Origin: Chondrus crispus
Taxonomy: Eukaryota; Rhodophyta; Florideophyceae; Gigartinales; Gigartinaceae
NCBI RefSeq assembly: GCF_000350225.1
Contig: NW_005178734.1
Location: 62,001 to 126,000, forward strand
Reading direction: 5' to 3'
DNA: 64,000 bases
This document shows positions 18,870 to 28,720 of this stretch, one piece after another. How positions within the stretch are numbered: position 1 is the stretch's first letter; each line of letters begins with the position of its first letter. The notes beneath the pieces are model-generated. The model did no database searches and was not told the origin of the DNA. It saw nothing but the letters and a program-made list of their open reading frames with translations. The position numbers were made by a program, and so were the translations under genes.

Positions 18870-20455
18870 GTGTAGTTTTTCCCACCCCTGTAGGCGATCC
18901 CGACGCCCTCAGCGTACTGCTTTAGCTCTGTAAAGGCTACGCGGGGGTGCGTCGTAAGATGATGACGCACCTGAGTACGGATGGCCGGAAGGAGCCCTTC
19001 CACAAAGAGCGATTTGAGCCGATTATCGGAGAAGACATTTCTGCAGCGGAGTGCTTTCTTCCAGAGACAGTCTCCGTATTCCGTTTCGGTCATCCTGGGA
19101 CTTTGTATAAAGCCCGTCACCTCAGCGTAGGCCTCGGCAATGACCTCGTTTGTCGTGAAAGTCCTGAGTAGGTAGTTTACGGCCTCGGGGTACGACGATA
19201 ACATTTCGTCCCTGCGGGCATCGACCACCCCGGATTCTCCCACAATACGGGACTGCACCTTTGCCAAGGCCGTGCCAGTCATGAAGAACTGGAAGCACCA
19301 GAGGGCCGCTCCCTCATGTACGCCGTTCTGGTTGCACGCCGCCGTAAACCTGGAGAGGAAATTTAGCACCGCAATCGGGTCGTCTCCACTGAAGGTCACG
19401 CCCTTCATCTGTAGGGCCATCCGCTTTCCGGCCCTCGAAACTGTGCTGGCAACCTTGGCGTTGTATCGTCCCGAACGGTTGTGCAGCCGATATCGGCAGT
19501 AATCCATGACCTTTTTAAAGAGGTCTTTTAAGGGGCGAATCCGACGCACATGCCTCACGTCTACTTCAAAATCGTCCTCCGAGGAGTCTGTTTCGTCCCT
19601 CGTGGCGTCACTAGCTTCCGATCCGACGGTCTCGTATCCCTTGCCCTCGGTCTTTCTCCGGTACTTCTGCGTCGGCAGCACTACGCGACCGGCCCCGGGC
19701 GGAAACGTGGGTGTCTGTCCCATCTCTTGGGCTTGAAGTCGGCCATCGCGCTCTTCTCCACCCCACGGGGTCTCACGTCCCATATGAGGGTACTGCGGCC
19801 GCGCGTTCCCAAGCGTCAGCGACGGCGGTAGTACGGCCGTTGTCGCCAGCGGCAGTCGCTCTGCCTGCGGCGCTCGAGCGTGCACCTCTTCCCGGGTAAC
19901 GTACCCCACGGTTGAAGTGATCGTGTCCCAAAAGGGGCCGCGTCCGACTACTTCGTCCACGGCGCTCCTTACGAGGGTCCGGCTGTGATCCTCAACGATC
20001 TTTCGGAGCGTGCTTGTCAATTGCGCCTCCACGGCGGTCGTTACCCGGCGGTCCAACTCGGACGTTAACCATTTCTCCAATAGGGACCTTTGGCCGCGGT
20101 GGCCCGGTGTGGCTGGGATCTTCGTGGCGCCTCTGAGCTGCCTGATCCCTTCTGGGCAATCGGCCACCACTGTAACCGGCTTTGCTCCAGTTTGGTCGTG
20201 TTGACGTCCTTTGAGGAGCTCCCCTTCCAGCGAAGGGGCGGACGTCGCACGCGTCTGCGATCTCGTCCTTTTGCAGGTCAACTTCTCACTGTAAGCCGTG
20301 CGGGCCTTCGTCGGGAGGCTGCGCATTCCCGAACGGGATGAAGTTCGTAGCACGGGAACTCTGCAAGGGAGGCATGGAGCCTGCTCTTTTGAGCCTAGTG
20401 GCCTCGACCTTTGCAGGATATTGTCTCTCAATTTGCAACCGTCTTCAATCTCCAT
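18839..20455 (-). CDS. gag: Gag-like protein of element 2 (3' truncated)
   Basis: A 538-residue ORF starting at the ATG 20453-20455, 34 bp inside the primer-binding site, the normal place for gag. The N-terminus is basic; the middle carries an acidic SEASD..DSSEDDFEVD segment. The capsid-like domain (about residues 310-510) has the pattern LFKK, YRL.N, FSGDDP..VLNFLSRF, HEGAALW and a C-terminal LKQYAEG. The same pattern is found in the gag at 61999-64000. The frame ends in foreign AT-rich sequence, so the C-terminus and any zinc knuckle are lost. Confidence 0.75.
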   Translation of the reverse strand: MEIEDGCKLRDNILQRSRPLGSKEQAPCLPCRVPVLRTSSRSGMRSLPTKARTAYSEKLTCKRTRSQTRATSAPSLEGELLKGRQHDQTGAKPVTVVADCPEGIRQLRGATKIPATPGHRGQRSLLEKWLTSELDRRVTTAVEAQLTSTLRKIVEDHSRTLVRSAVDEVVGRGPFWDTITSTVGYVTREEVHARAPQAERLPLATTAVLPPSLTLGNARPQYPHMGRETPWGGEERDGRLQAQEMGQTPTFPPGAGRVVLPTQKYRRKTEGKGYETVGSEASDATRDETDSSEDDFEVDVRHVRRIRPLKDLFKKVMDYCRYRLHNRSGRYNAKVASTVSRAGKRMALQMKGVTFSGDDPIAVLNFLSRFTAACNQNGVHEGAALWCFQFFMTGTALAKVQSRIVGESGVVDARRDEMLSSYPEAVNYLLRTFTTNEVIAEAYAEVTGFIQSPRMTETEYGDCLWKKALRCRNVFSDNRLKSLFVEGLLPAIRTQVRHHLTTHPRVAFTELKQYAEGVGIAYRGGKNYTTRSDFQYLK

Positions 20456-20488
20456 TCCGAATCGGATCTCGTGAATTCCTAGAAGCTT

Positions 20489-20506
20489 TCTAGGTCGGGA
20501 GACCAG
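20489..20506 (-). other. Primer-binding site of element 2
   Basis: The minus strand reads TGGTCTCCCGACCTAGAA, two bases after the LTR end. It would pair with a tRNA 3' end finishing in ...GGGAGACCA, CCA included. The identical 18 bases occur at 61910-61927 in element 3 at the same place. It is not the initiator-methionine PBS (TGGTATCAGAGC) common in chromoviruses. I could not assign the tRNA. Confidence 0.8.
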
Positions 20507-20508
20507 TT

Positions 20509-21002
20509 GTAATAATATGGATCCTTCTGGTTCGGTGTTAATCGGTCACGGAGGGGGTGTCCACGGTAGCGGTAAATTACAACGCCAGCAACCTCACTAG
20601 GAGGGTGGCTTGTGCGAGACCGAAACGGACGAAGGGAGATGCTACCCCTGAAGACGGGAGGTGAGTCCTAATTAGGAAGTTGGGGGCTAGCTCAGAGGGG
20701 ATGGGGTAGCTGGGTTATTCTCCGGGAGGGAGGCAGTTCCTCTCTAGTACGTCTGCCTCCCTCGGGTCTCAAGCTACTGTACGACTACTGTACAGTAGCT
20801 ATCATAACTACTGTAAGAGACACCTCCCGTGTACACGTGTGTCACTGTGCCCCTGGCACCACGTGTACACGGACCTGTAAACTAGAACACGTGTGCTGTC
20901 ACTGCAGCTTGCACGTGTTCACTACGCAACGTATGGTACCTGTAAATTAGGCCACTCTAGCTACTGTAGAGCGTCCGAGAACGGAATTGTCATACTACCA
21001 CA
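20509..21002 (-). repeat. 5' LTR of element 2 (about 494 bp)
   Basis: Read on the minus strand, the LTR starts TGTGGTAGTATGAC and ends in TTACA, two bases before the primer-binding site. It is rich in TACAGTAG/CTACTGTA and ACACGTGT words, as are the other LTRs. The 3' end is fixed by the PBS; the outer border is inferred from the TGT start and is less sure. Confidence 0.55.
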
Positions 21003-21373
21003 ACGAGGACTGTCCTCGCCCGGAGCCCGACGACACCACCGGGAAGGAAGAACGCGACGCGATACACGCGCGAACGAGGTCGCTCGCCCCGAGGCGCGAT
21101 TTTGTCCGACTTCGCGCGGCGCAAGGTGTCGACACCCCGCAGCAGGCCCGGCAATGAGGGATAAATCGGGGGAGATGGGGAAGAGGGCACGACGGACCCA
21201 GTACCAAGACTAAGAAACGAAATTGGTTTTTACGCAGAAGGAGGGCAGGTCGACCTGGCCCCCGGGGACAGACTGGGATTCCGCTCAGTGGTCAGCGCCG
21301 TCGGACGGCACCGCAGGAGGCGGATCGTAGAGACCCGCGGGACAGTAGGCGGGGTAACGAGGCACCCCCGCGC
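21003..21373. other. Internal spacer of element 4
   Basis: GC-rich non-coding sequence between element 2's LTR and the end of the antisense ORF, corresponding in place to the spacer downstream of pol in element 1. The 79-bp array of element 1 is not seen here. Confidence 0.4.
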
Positions 21374-23827
21374 TCAACCCCGCCAAAGGGGGCACCGCCA
21401 CCTCACTGTGGCGAGTCCAGCGATGCACACGGCTCGGAGGAGCCGGGACGTTGCCCACCGCTGCGGCCTCGTACCCGACTGCTCGTAAGGATCCCGCGTG
21501 ATCGGGCGTGGCGTCGACGAAGACGACGCGCGAAGGGTTCGGAGGTCATCCCGCTCGCGGCGGTACCGGTCACGTTCGGCGGTTGTCCGCTCCAACACGC
21601 TCGCTTGGCGGTCAGAGGACTCGCGCAACGCTTCTAATTCGCTACGCACACGTCGCAGCTCGGCTACGGAGGACTCACGACTCACCTCGAGGCGACGTGC
21701 TTCATCGCTCCTCGCCAAGTACCAGCTTGAGAGTGTGCTGAGTAGACCGTCCACCTGCCACACGCGGTTGGCGGACTGACCCAAGGCGTGGGAGAGTACA
21801 GGGACGGCCCTGATGTCGTCCCGCCCCAGCGTCCCGTGACGCACGGATGCCGGCTGCTGCGCCTCCCGGGGCGACGTCGCGTGGAGGGGCGGGACAGGGG
21901 GAAATGGAAGACTCGTTGTCGAACAGAGGCCGCTCGCGGCGACGGTTGGGTCACTGGACGGGCCGGCATGTGCGACCGGATACGCCGCGGGCTCGCTGTC
22001 TAAGTCCCGATATCGTTTCCTCCGCACTTCGCGCGAAGCGGAGCCGACTCCGCCACCGCTCCTGGTGTGTCCCGGAGAGGACGCTGGCGTCACTTGGCGC
22101 GCCACGAAGGCGTCAGAGCGGTGATCATACGTGAAGAAGACGGAACGCGCGCCGGTCGTGAAATCGGTCCAGCGGCGATGGACATGTACCCCCACCTCGC
22201 TCGCACGATGCATGAGCTCGAGGGCGAACGAGTAAGTCCAGGGCACATGTTGCGTACTCCGCTCGAGCGGGTGCAAGGGGACGCTGGGGAGGTCCCATGC
22301 CACTCTCCCCAAATAAGCCAGCACCTCGAGGGGCTGGATAAAAACACGACCGTGGATCGACACCTCGTTCATGAAGGCGTTCCCAAGGGCCCATGCCCAC
22401 TCCCGCTCGACGTTGAAAAGGAGATCGGCGTAAGCCGGGTACGACGGATCCGAGCAAGCAACCCCGTGGTGCTTTAAAACGTATGGAAGCAACGGATGAA
22501 CCCCTAACGAAGGGAATGTCTCCCTCACTACAGCAGGGAGGCGGGGAAAGTCGGCCGCGGTTAGGCCTCCTTCGAAGGAAGCCGAGCGAAAGACACGACC
22601 ATCCTCCTCCTCGGAGTGGTGGTATGCCGCCCAATCGTGGGGTGCGATCCCCACTCCGTGCAGCCGCATGAGCGAACAGGCTGATTTTTGGAGGGCGACC
22701 CGAGCCTTCGAATAGGCAAAGGGGCGCGGGCTCAAGTACAGCCCCGAGACGTGGGACAGGACGAATTCCCGAGGACTCGCTGGGTCGCGATGGGAAATAT
22801 ACGTAGCCATCCGATCCACATACTCCACCTCTCCCAGACTGTACGCAAACGTGCGGTCTGAGGCAACGACAGCGGGAATCTGATACACCGCGCCGCCGCC
22901 TTCCGCCAAGGGCCGACCCAGTAGGAGGGCAGCCTCCTCCGCCCGCCCCGATTCGTACACCTTGCGAACGCGCAGTAGGTCGGGGCGGAGGCGCACGCGG
23001 GACAACAGCTCCCCGACGGTGATGCCGGACCGCGCGTACCGGCACCAAGGGAACCGGAGGCGGTCAAGGGGCAGAGGAGTCGACCGCTCGAGCGGGACCC
23101 TAAACCACTCCGGCGGAGTGTCACCCGTCTCCTCGCCGGACGGACCCAACTCCTGATTTGCTACCGCCCGATCGTCGGGACCGCGGCCGCCGCCCTGGAC
23201 GGCATACGGATCCGCGGGTCCTCGAGGGGCTCGGACGGGCGCGACGAGGGCCTGCTCTACCGGAGTGCCAGCGGGGGTGATCTCGACGACCACAGGCGGA
23301 GCGCTTGACGTAGGAATTAACTCGACGGATGACGTGGACTCGCGCGAACCGCGAGTCCTTTGGAAGGGCTCGGACGTATCCCAGGGGCGCATGACGGTCA
23401 CGGGACGACTCGGAGCGGGGCCAGCGGACAGCGCGAGGGCCGCCGACGGAGGCGGGGACGACCCTGCAGCCCCCGCAGGATGCGACGGAAGGGGCGGAAG
23501 CGAAGGACCCGAGACGAGCGACGCCGACGAAGGACCCGCTGAGGGGGCAACACGACCCTCGGACGGAGACACCATGACCCGGACACCGAGACGTTCCTCG
23601 GCGAACGACAGCACGACCGGAGCACGGAGCACGAAGGGGAGGGGAGACAGTAGGAAGTGAGATGCGCGGACACGAGGGAAGAGTTGAGGCGGCTCAGAGA
23701 GGTTGGGGACGAAGGAAAAAGAACCCGCACGCACGCCCGGGAAGCCAAAACGGATTGAGTATGGCAAGAACAGGGGGTCGGGACGACGCGCATCCACCTC
23801 CAGACCAGTGAAAGAGCCCTCAGACAT
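21374..23827 (-). CDS. Antisense ORF protein of element 4 (unknown function)
   Basis: An 817-residue ORF from the ATG at 23825-23827, only 60 bp from the LTR. A second ATG at 23575 begins a 733-residue form (MVSPSEG...) whose start better matches the Pro/Ala/Ser-rich start of the element 1 homologue. Layout: disordered N-terminus, a central domain (about residues 240-600), a second low-complexity linker and a coiled coil near the C-terminus (about 720-780, SRESSVAELRRVRSELEALR and following). By eye the central domain aligns weakly with the element 1 ORF: REWAWALGNAF against SEWAVLALLCF, and ALELMHRASEVGV against LLQLIRSVGVAAI. Same place, same orientation and same layout support homology. 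No known family is recognised and function is unknown. Confidence 0.65.
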   Translation of the reverse strand: MSEGSFTGLEVDARRPDPLFLPYSIRFGFPGVRAGSFSFVPNLSEPPQLFPRVRASHFLLSPLPFVLRAPVVLSFAEERLGVRVMVSPSEGRVAPSAGPSSASLVSGPSLPPLPSHPAGAAGSSPPPSAALALSAGPAPSRPVTVMRPWDTSEPFQRTRGSRESTSSVELIPTSSAPPVVVEITPAGTPVEQALVAPVRAPRGPADPYAVQGGGRGPDDRAVANQELGPSGEETGDTPPEWFRVPLERSTPLPLDRLRFPWCRYARSGITVGELLSRVRLRPDLLRVRKVYESGRAEEAALLLGRPLAEGGGAVYQIPAVVASDRTFAYSLGEVEYVDRMATYISHRDPASPREFVLSHVSGLYLSPRPFAYSKARVALQKSACSLMRLHGVGIAPHDWAAYHHSEEEDGRVFRSASFEGGLTAADFPRLPAVVRETFPSLGVHPLLPYVLKHHGVACSDPSYPAYADLLFNVEREWAWALGNAFMNEVSIHGRVFIQPLEVLAYLGRVAWDLPSVPLHPLERSTQHVPWTYSFALELMHRASEVGVHVHRRWTDFTTGARSVFFTYDHRSDAFVARQVTPASSPGHTRSGGGVGSASREVRRKRYRDLDSEPAAYPVAHAGPSSDPTVAASGLCSTTSLPFPPVPPLHATSPREAQQPASVRHGTLGRDDIRAVPVLSHALGQSANRVWQVDGLLSTLSSWYLARSDEARRLEVSRESSVAELRRVRSELEALRESSDRQASVLERTTAERDRYRRERDDLRTLRASSSSTPRPITRDPYEQSGTRPQRWATSRLLRAVCIAGLATVRWRCPLWRG

Positions 23828-23874
23828 GGTCGCCTCTACAAGCCCGAGAGTGCTGATCGCGGACGTTCAGTCTT

Positions 23875-23884
23875 GAGGGGGGGG
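23875..23884 (+). other. Polypurine tract of element 4
   Basis: GAGGGGGGGG followed by CCG and the LTR start TGTAGCATAAC. It marks the plus-strand primer and shows that this element's coding strand is +, opposite to the ORF beside it. Confidence 0.65.
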
Positions 23885-23887
23885 CCG

Positions 23888-24588
23888 TGTAGCATAACCG
23901 CCCCCCTGGGGCTTTAAATTAGATTAGATCAAGAACTAGATCAGCTACTGTAGAGCGTCGAGCTCTACAGTACGACCGCGCGTGTCCACGTGTACACCAC
24001 GGGGACAAGGGACACGCGCATACACGTGCACACGTGTACAGCGCGCGAACGAAGCGCGCACGCACCACGAGTAATACGTGTACTGTCAGCCTCGACATAG
24101 CTGACAGTATTACAGTGCAGGCTGACCTGCACTACAGTAGCCCACTACAGTACCTCGGTACTGTAGTGTTATGATAGGTTGTTTTTTATATTAAATATGG
24201 AGCGGACCGACGGCGGCGGAAGGGGACAAGCACGGGCTTGTCCTCAACCGACCGCCAAGGTCAGTCCACCCAGCTTATTCTAAACGTCGCCTTCGCTCTT
24301 CGCGCGCGTTTAGTCGGAGCCGAGCCGGAGTGGACGCGCAGCACGCGAGCGAGCACGGAACCGCCTCCGCCCGTCAGCACTGGTACGTCACCCAGTGCTG
24401 CTCCGGGGCGTCGAGGCGTCGATCCGCTCGTGCGTGCGCGCGTCCCTGCTCGCTCCCGCTCTACCACCGCTACCCGGGCCCGAGCCCGGTTCCGTAGCTG
24501 GTTGGCCCGCTTCACCCCTTCTCCGATCCGGGGTCTACAGGTCGAACTGCGCATACACCTCCAGTCGTCTGGGGGTGTTTATGCTACA
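23888..24588 (+). repeat. 3' LTR of element 4 (701 bp)
   Basis: The start TGTAGCATAAC matches the LTR of element 1, and the inferred end is GCTACA. A TATA-like stretch (TTTTTTATATTAAATATGG, about 24181-24199) could be the LTR promoter. Palindromic ACGTGT and CTACTGTAG words are dense (23940-24170). The right end lies directly against the coding frame of the methyltransferase pseudogene. Confidence 0.65.
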
Positions 24589-26144
24589 AGCATGAAATAC
24601 CACTCTGCGAACTGGAGGGCTGAGCAAAAGACAATCCTGTGTCCACCCGGTTTGAGAACAGGGTCGAAGATAGCAACACACTCCGACATGTCAGATCCGG
24701 AAAGCTTGTCATGGCTGGAGTTGGGAGATTCCACCTCCCTGCGCGTGTTATAGGGAGGGTCTGTCAAGATGAGTTGCACCTTTCCATCTAGGTAGAAGCC
24801 ACTCTCTTCGGCATCTGTCTCAGGGACATCGGTCATTGGGACGTCGTGAATACTGCAGAAAGGACTCATCGTCTTCATGACCCTGCCGTAGGCGAACTGA
24901 TACCGCTCTTCACCCCTTGTTACAGACGTTTTATGACGCTTTTCTGGTCTGGTATCCTGACGATCCATAGGGACCCTATTATCTTCTTCCTTGATAACTC
25001 CTTCTTCACCTTCGTCCTGCGATGCTTCCATTGCGCCTATATCAACGGTGTCTTCAGTATTGCCCATAGAATCGACGTCAATAGCTGTGACACGATTGTC
25101 AACATACCCTATCGCTGCTTTTGTAGGTGCAGATAAGGAAGCGAAAACGGGAGCAGCGATGTGTTTCTTCTCGCACTTGTACTTCTTGACAAATTCCTAG
25201 TCCGTGTCTTCCGCACATTCGTATAGGTACTCATGCGTAGAAACCTCTTTCAAGTGGTGAAATAGCATAGCAGTGAGTTCCCTAAACGCGTAATCTTGCT
25301 CCTTGGTCCTCTTCCAAGCAGTAGGATCCGCATGCTTCAAATCCATTGTGGCGTTCCGGTGTCCCGGGAATGTATCGCTCTGTGACGTAGGCGCAAAGCA
25401 GCGGTCGCTCTCACCGAGAACCACAAAGGTTCCACTTGATTCCTTGAAGAGAACGTACGGGGAAATCATTGACTCGCAGCTCTCGAAGCCTATCTTCTTC
25501 GCCAAGGATGTCCACGCCTTTACAATGAGTTGAACGGCGAAGCCCAGACGATTTCCGCAGGTATAGCTTATCCGAAACGGACTCGAAATCTTGTTCCGGC
25601 GTTTCCGTTCTCTCTGAAAGTAGTCCACAGCAACTTTCAAGGCGTGAATGTAGATAATAACCTCGAATGTATCAGGAGGCTTGGTAGCGAAGTAAAACTT
25701 AGACGAACTTGGCACAGCATATCTGTTGCCATTGGCTGGAATATACTTGCTCCCAACCACTAACGAGGGGCTGATCTTACCCGTCGCGAAGAGCATCTCG
25801 AAAAGTTCGAAGATTCGAGAGTCTTTCTCCCCGTACATGACAAAGGAAACTGCAGATTTGAAGATTTGCTTCACCTGTTCTTTGCCGAGCTCTCTGAGAA
25901 TAGGTGGTCCGTCGTTGAATAAAGATCGAAAATTTCCGGGATCTCTTCGCTTCCTATTTTTGTTCAGCAGTAACGCCTTTAGTGCTTTGACCGCGCTGTC
26001 ATCATCTTGCTTGTGTATCCAGCGTAGTACATCAGACGTCTTGGATTCGTGAAGGTTGAAATTTGTTCTGAAGTTCTCGTTTCTCGGAATGTGAAACAAG
26101 TGAGTGAGACACAACTGGGCGAAGCGGACAGGAGCGGAAGTCAT
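24589..26144 (-). pseudogene. DPPY-type (N6/N4) methyltransferase-like gene, interrupted
   Basis: The minus-strand frame starts at the ATG 26144, runs 315 codons to a TAG at 25197-25199, then continues in the same frame without another stop to the LTR at 24588. The first half is unrecognised (Lys/Arg-rich, no clear domain). After an acidic linker comes VQLILTDPPYNTRR, the catalytic DPPY motif of amino-methyltransferases, then DPVLKPGGHRIVFCSALQFAEWY, which fits the segment that follows DPPY in DNA methylases. The gene is cut right there, so the remaining SAM-binding motifs (FxGxG in beta-type order) are missing. With an in-frame stop and an LTR at its 3' end it is dead here. Substrate cannot be told. 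Confidence 0.65.
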
Positions 26145-26239
26145 AATTCAATGGTGATTATTTTCCGACACGAAGTCTGGAAAACTAAGAACTGGATGGG
26201 CTGTTAGAGACGGCGTAGTGAAGAAAAGGGTATGCTTCG

Positions 26240-26408
26240 GAAAAGTGTTCGGGCGAACAATCGGGATTTGCTGGTCATAGTTCGCGAACCATGACTAGAA
26301 AATCTGGACTGTTATTTTTTGATAAAATTACAGACGTTTATAATTTGCTGGTCATGGTTCGCGAACCATGACCAGCAAATCTCGACTGCTCGCCCGAACA
26401 CTTTTTCA
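26240..26408. mobile_element. MITE with about 60-bp terminal inverted repeats
   Basis: The left end (AAAAGTGTTCGGGCGA from 26241) and the reverse complement of the right end (to about 26405) match over about 60 bp with few differences. The repeats reach inward to the TTCGCGAACC core. Each arm ends in a palindrome of its own: 26343-26380 is a perfect 38-bp palindrome centred on TTCGCGAA, and 26266-26303 is its diverged copy. There is no coding capacity. Target-site duplication is unclear. Confidence 0.75.
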
Positions 26409-26694
26409 AAGTGGGACGAAGCCTGCAAACCACCACCATCCCAGGTGGTAAAAATACGTAAAATCCGGAAAATCGGGTAAAAAAGCCAGGCCCCTACCTA
26501 CGAAAACTATCTGAAGGGAAGTCGTACCTTATCTCGGCGTGTCGTGAGGAATACCGATCATCCGGGACCCCCTTTCTGACGCGCAACTGGGAGTCGCAGG
26601 CTTTGTCTGAAGACCTCGTGCTAGGCGCCGGCGGTGGCACAGGCACAGGCGAAGTATGACATAGAGCGAGGCGCCGGGATAAGCGGATGCAATT

Positions 26695-26937
26695 GGTACT
26701 CGAAACTCAAAATGAGAATACTGTACGTATGCGCAGTGCAGTACCTGCTCCACCCCTGAAGCGCCCCCTGGTCATGCTTCGCGGCAGTTCTCATTTTGAG
26801 TTTCGAGTCCCTTTTTTGGGGGTTCGAATCTCATAATGAGTTTCGAGTCCCATTTTTTTGGTACTCGAAACTGAAAATGAGAATACATTACGTAGGCACA
26901 GTACAGTACCTTCTCCGACCCTAAGGCGCCCCTAAGA
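26695..26937. repeat. Duplicated block with inverted TCGAAACT..ATGAG words
   Basis: GGTACTCGAAACT.AAAATGAGAATAC plus about 50 following bases occurs at 26695-26771 and again at 26860-26937. Between them the same word appears inverted (CTCATTTTGAGTTTCGAGT, about 26793) and as CTCATAATGAGTTTCGAGT. The same word family recurs at 28606-28720. Confidence 0.75.
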
Positions 26938-28605
26938 GGCGGTTCAGGGGAATGATGATGATCTCGAAGCATGCGCAGTATGCATTTGCTTTGAGTGAAT
27001 TTTCATTCTGAGTCTGAACTCTTGATCGTAGAATAGACAGTTCATGTACTCACCTGTGAAGTTACGTGTTGTGGTTCTTGGTTAAGTGTAGCCGTTTCTT
27101 TGAGAGCATTTTAATATGTTTTTTGCTTACGAGAACTACTTAGATGCGGAGAAGATTTACATTTGAATCCCTATCTTCAGAAAATTGTAGTCTCACTGAT
27201 TTGTAAAGTCAGCTTTTTGCGGATCGAACAAGATGATCATTAACAATTCCGCAACAGCGAATGAGCTAGAGGAAGTCATTAATCTTACTGATTCACATAC
27301 TTTCCAAAGAGAAGACCAGAGTCTCATATATCCCGTTTGATGTTAGAACTTATACACTGTCATCATCATTTCATGACAAGTCACAAACGTATTCCGTCAT
27401 GGACGTGAAGGAGACCAAGTGGCTTCCAAAGAATTTTGTCAGAGGGATGGTGAGAGGGTCTGCGTTCGTGTGTCATGTACGATTTTTGTTTAAGAACGAT
27501 GACAGAGAGCCTGCAATATCATAGTTCTCTCGATATTTTCATGCTCGAAACAAGTGAGAAGGGCGTTCTGCATGTAATCTGCGGTCAGAAAAGTCGTCAG
27601 GAATTAAATAAAATGGTTTATCGCTTCAAAGCTAACGAAAACTAGGATGGGAGCGTTCCCTTTCTAGAGAACAGGAAAAGCATGCAAAGCGGTGATAAAA
27701 AGGCCTCGGATTCAAATTGTGTGCTGGTACCATCTTCATTTAGTAAGACAAGCCACGGAAATAGTGAAACGTTTGAGCAGCATCTTTCCGAAAGGAGGGA
27801 ATAAAGGGATGGTAGTGCCTTTAAAAAGCAGTCTGCGAAGCATTTCGCACGGCATTTGTTCTTCTCAGTGCAAACAAATCTGCAGTGAGTATTGTCAATA
27901 CATCAGGACTCCGACTGCTTCACAAGGAGCCCCAGGGATAGTGCAAAAATGGCGACCAGTCCCTAAGACATGGGAAACATATCTAGAAGAGCGTATTTCC
28001 TTATTTGTACAGATGGGAAAGCTTAGAGATCTGACAATGAAAGTTGAAATGCAATGCCAGCATTTCATGCCCCAATTGGGATTCTGAGTTGCCTAATGAA
28101 GAAAGTCAGAATGTCATCACAAGAATTTGTGTTAATTTCCGGCAAGGAAGTGACACAGGATCTTGTCCTGCGCAAAACTATCTCGACGTTGTTTTTGAAA
28201 ATCCAAACGAGTGGCGAAGATATAAGGAACGTTCAAGGCTTAAAAAATAATGAACCGGTGGTTGACATTATTAATGTTTACGCTTCTGATAGAGATCGGT
28301 AAGCAGGCACGAAAGTAAAATGGTAAAAAAGTTATGTGTTGAATCTATCTGTGTTATCCCATTGAGTCCCGTATCTCCTCTCGTGAGTACGGAGGGAACT
28401 GCAAGCGTTGCAAACTTTGTTACTGGAACTTATACCTATTAACCGTTTAACTCAACTACAATTTTGAGTATAGAACGCCTTGTATGGTTTGTACTACTAC
28501 CATAACTTTAAAGCCACATGTTTTCATGGTACCTTTGTTGAAGTGTTTAATGTTTAATGAGCGGCAAGTAAAAGCTTATTTCCACGGGGTATGTGGTGTC
28601 AACCT

Positions 28606-28720
28606 TATTATGAGTTTCGAATCCCTTCTGTTTGGTGGTCCCTGTTTCGGGGATTAGAGACTCATAATGAGTTGCAAATCCCCTTTTTGGTATTCGAAAC
28701 TCATAATGAGAGTACAGTAT
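28606..28720. repeat. Second cluster of CTCATTATGAG-type repeat words
   Basis: TTATTATGAGTTTCGAATCC, ACTCATAATGAG and TATTCGAAACTCATAATGAG occur within 115 bp in both orientations, related to the cluster at 26695-26937. Probably remnants of one short inverted-repeat element family. Confidence 0.65.

Larger units (their letters stand above)
18870..21002 (-). mobile_element. Truncated Ty3/gypsy element 2 (LTR, PBS, gag only)
   Basis: On the minus strand the order is LTR (21002-20509), primer-binding site (20506-20489) and gag (20455-18839). It breaks off at about 18870, so pol and the 3' LTR are missing. The LTR start abuts the internal region of another element, suggesting one inserted beside or into the other before deletion. 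Confidence 0.65.
21003..24588 (+). mobile_element. 3' remnant of LTR element 4 with antisense ORF
   Basis: This piece matches the right-hand end of element 1 in layout: a minus-strand ORF (21374-23827), a G-rich polypurine tract (23875-23884) and a 3' LTR (23888-24588). Gag and pol are absent. The left border is taken at the LTR of element 2. The right border lies in a methyltransferase gene, so this LTR marks an old insertion site. Confidence 0.65.

Noticed and set aside
27692-28302. Possible gene in two overlapping frames
   Set aside because: Frames are short and shift repeatedly, and no domain is recognisable; recorded only as a possible decayed gene.
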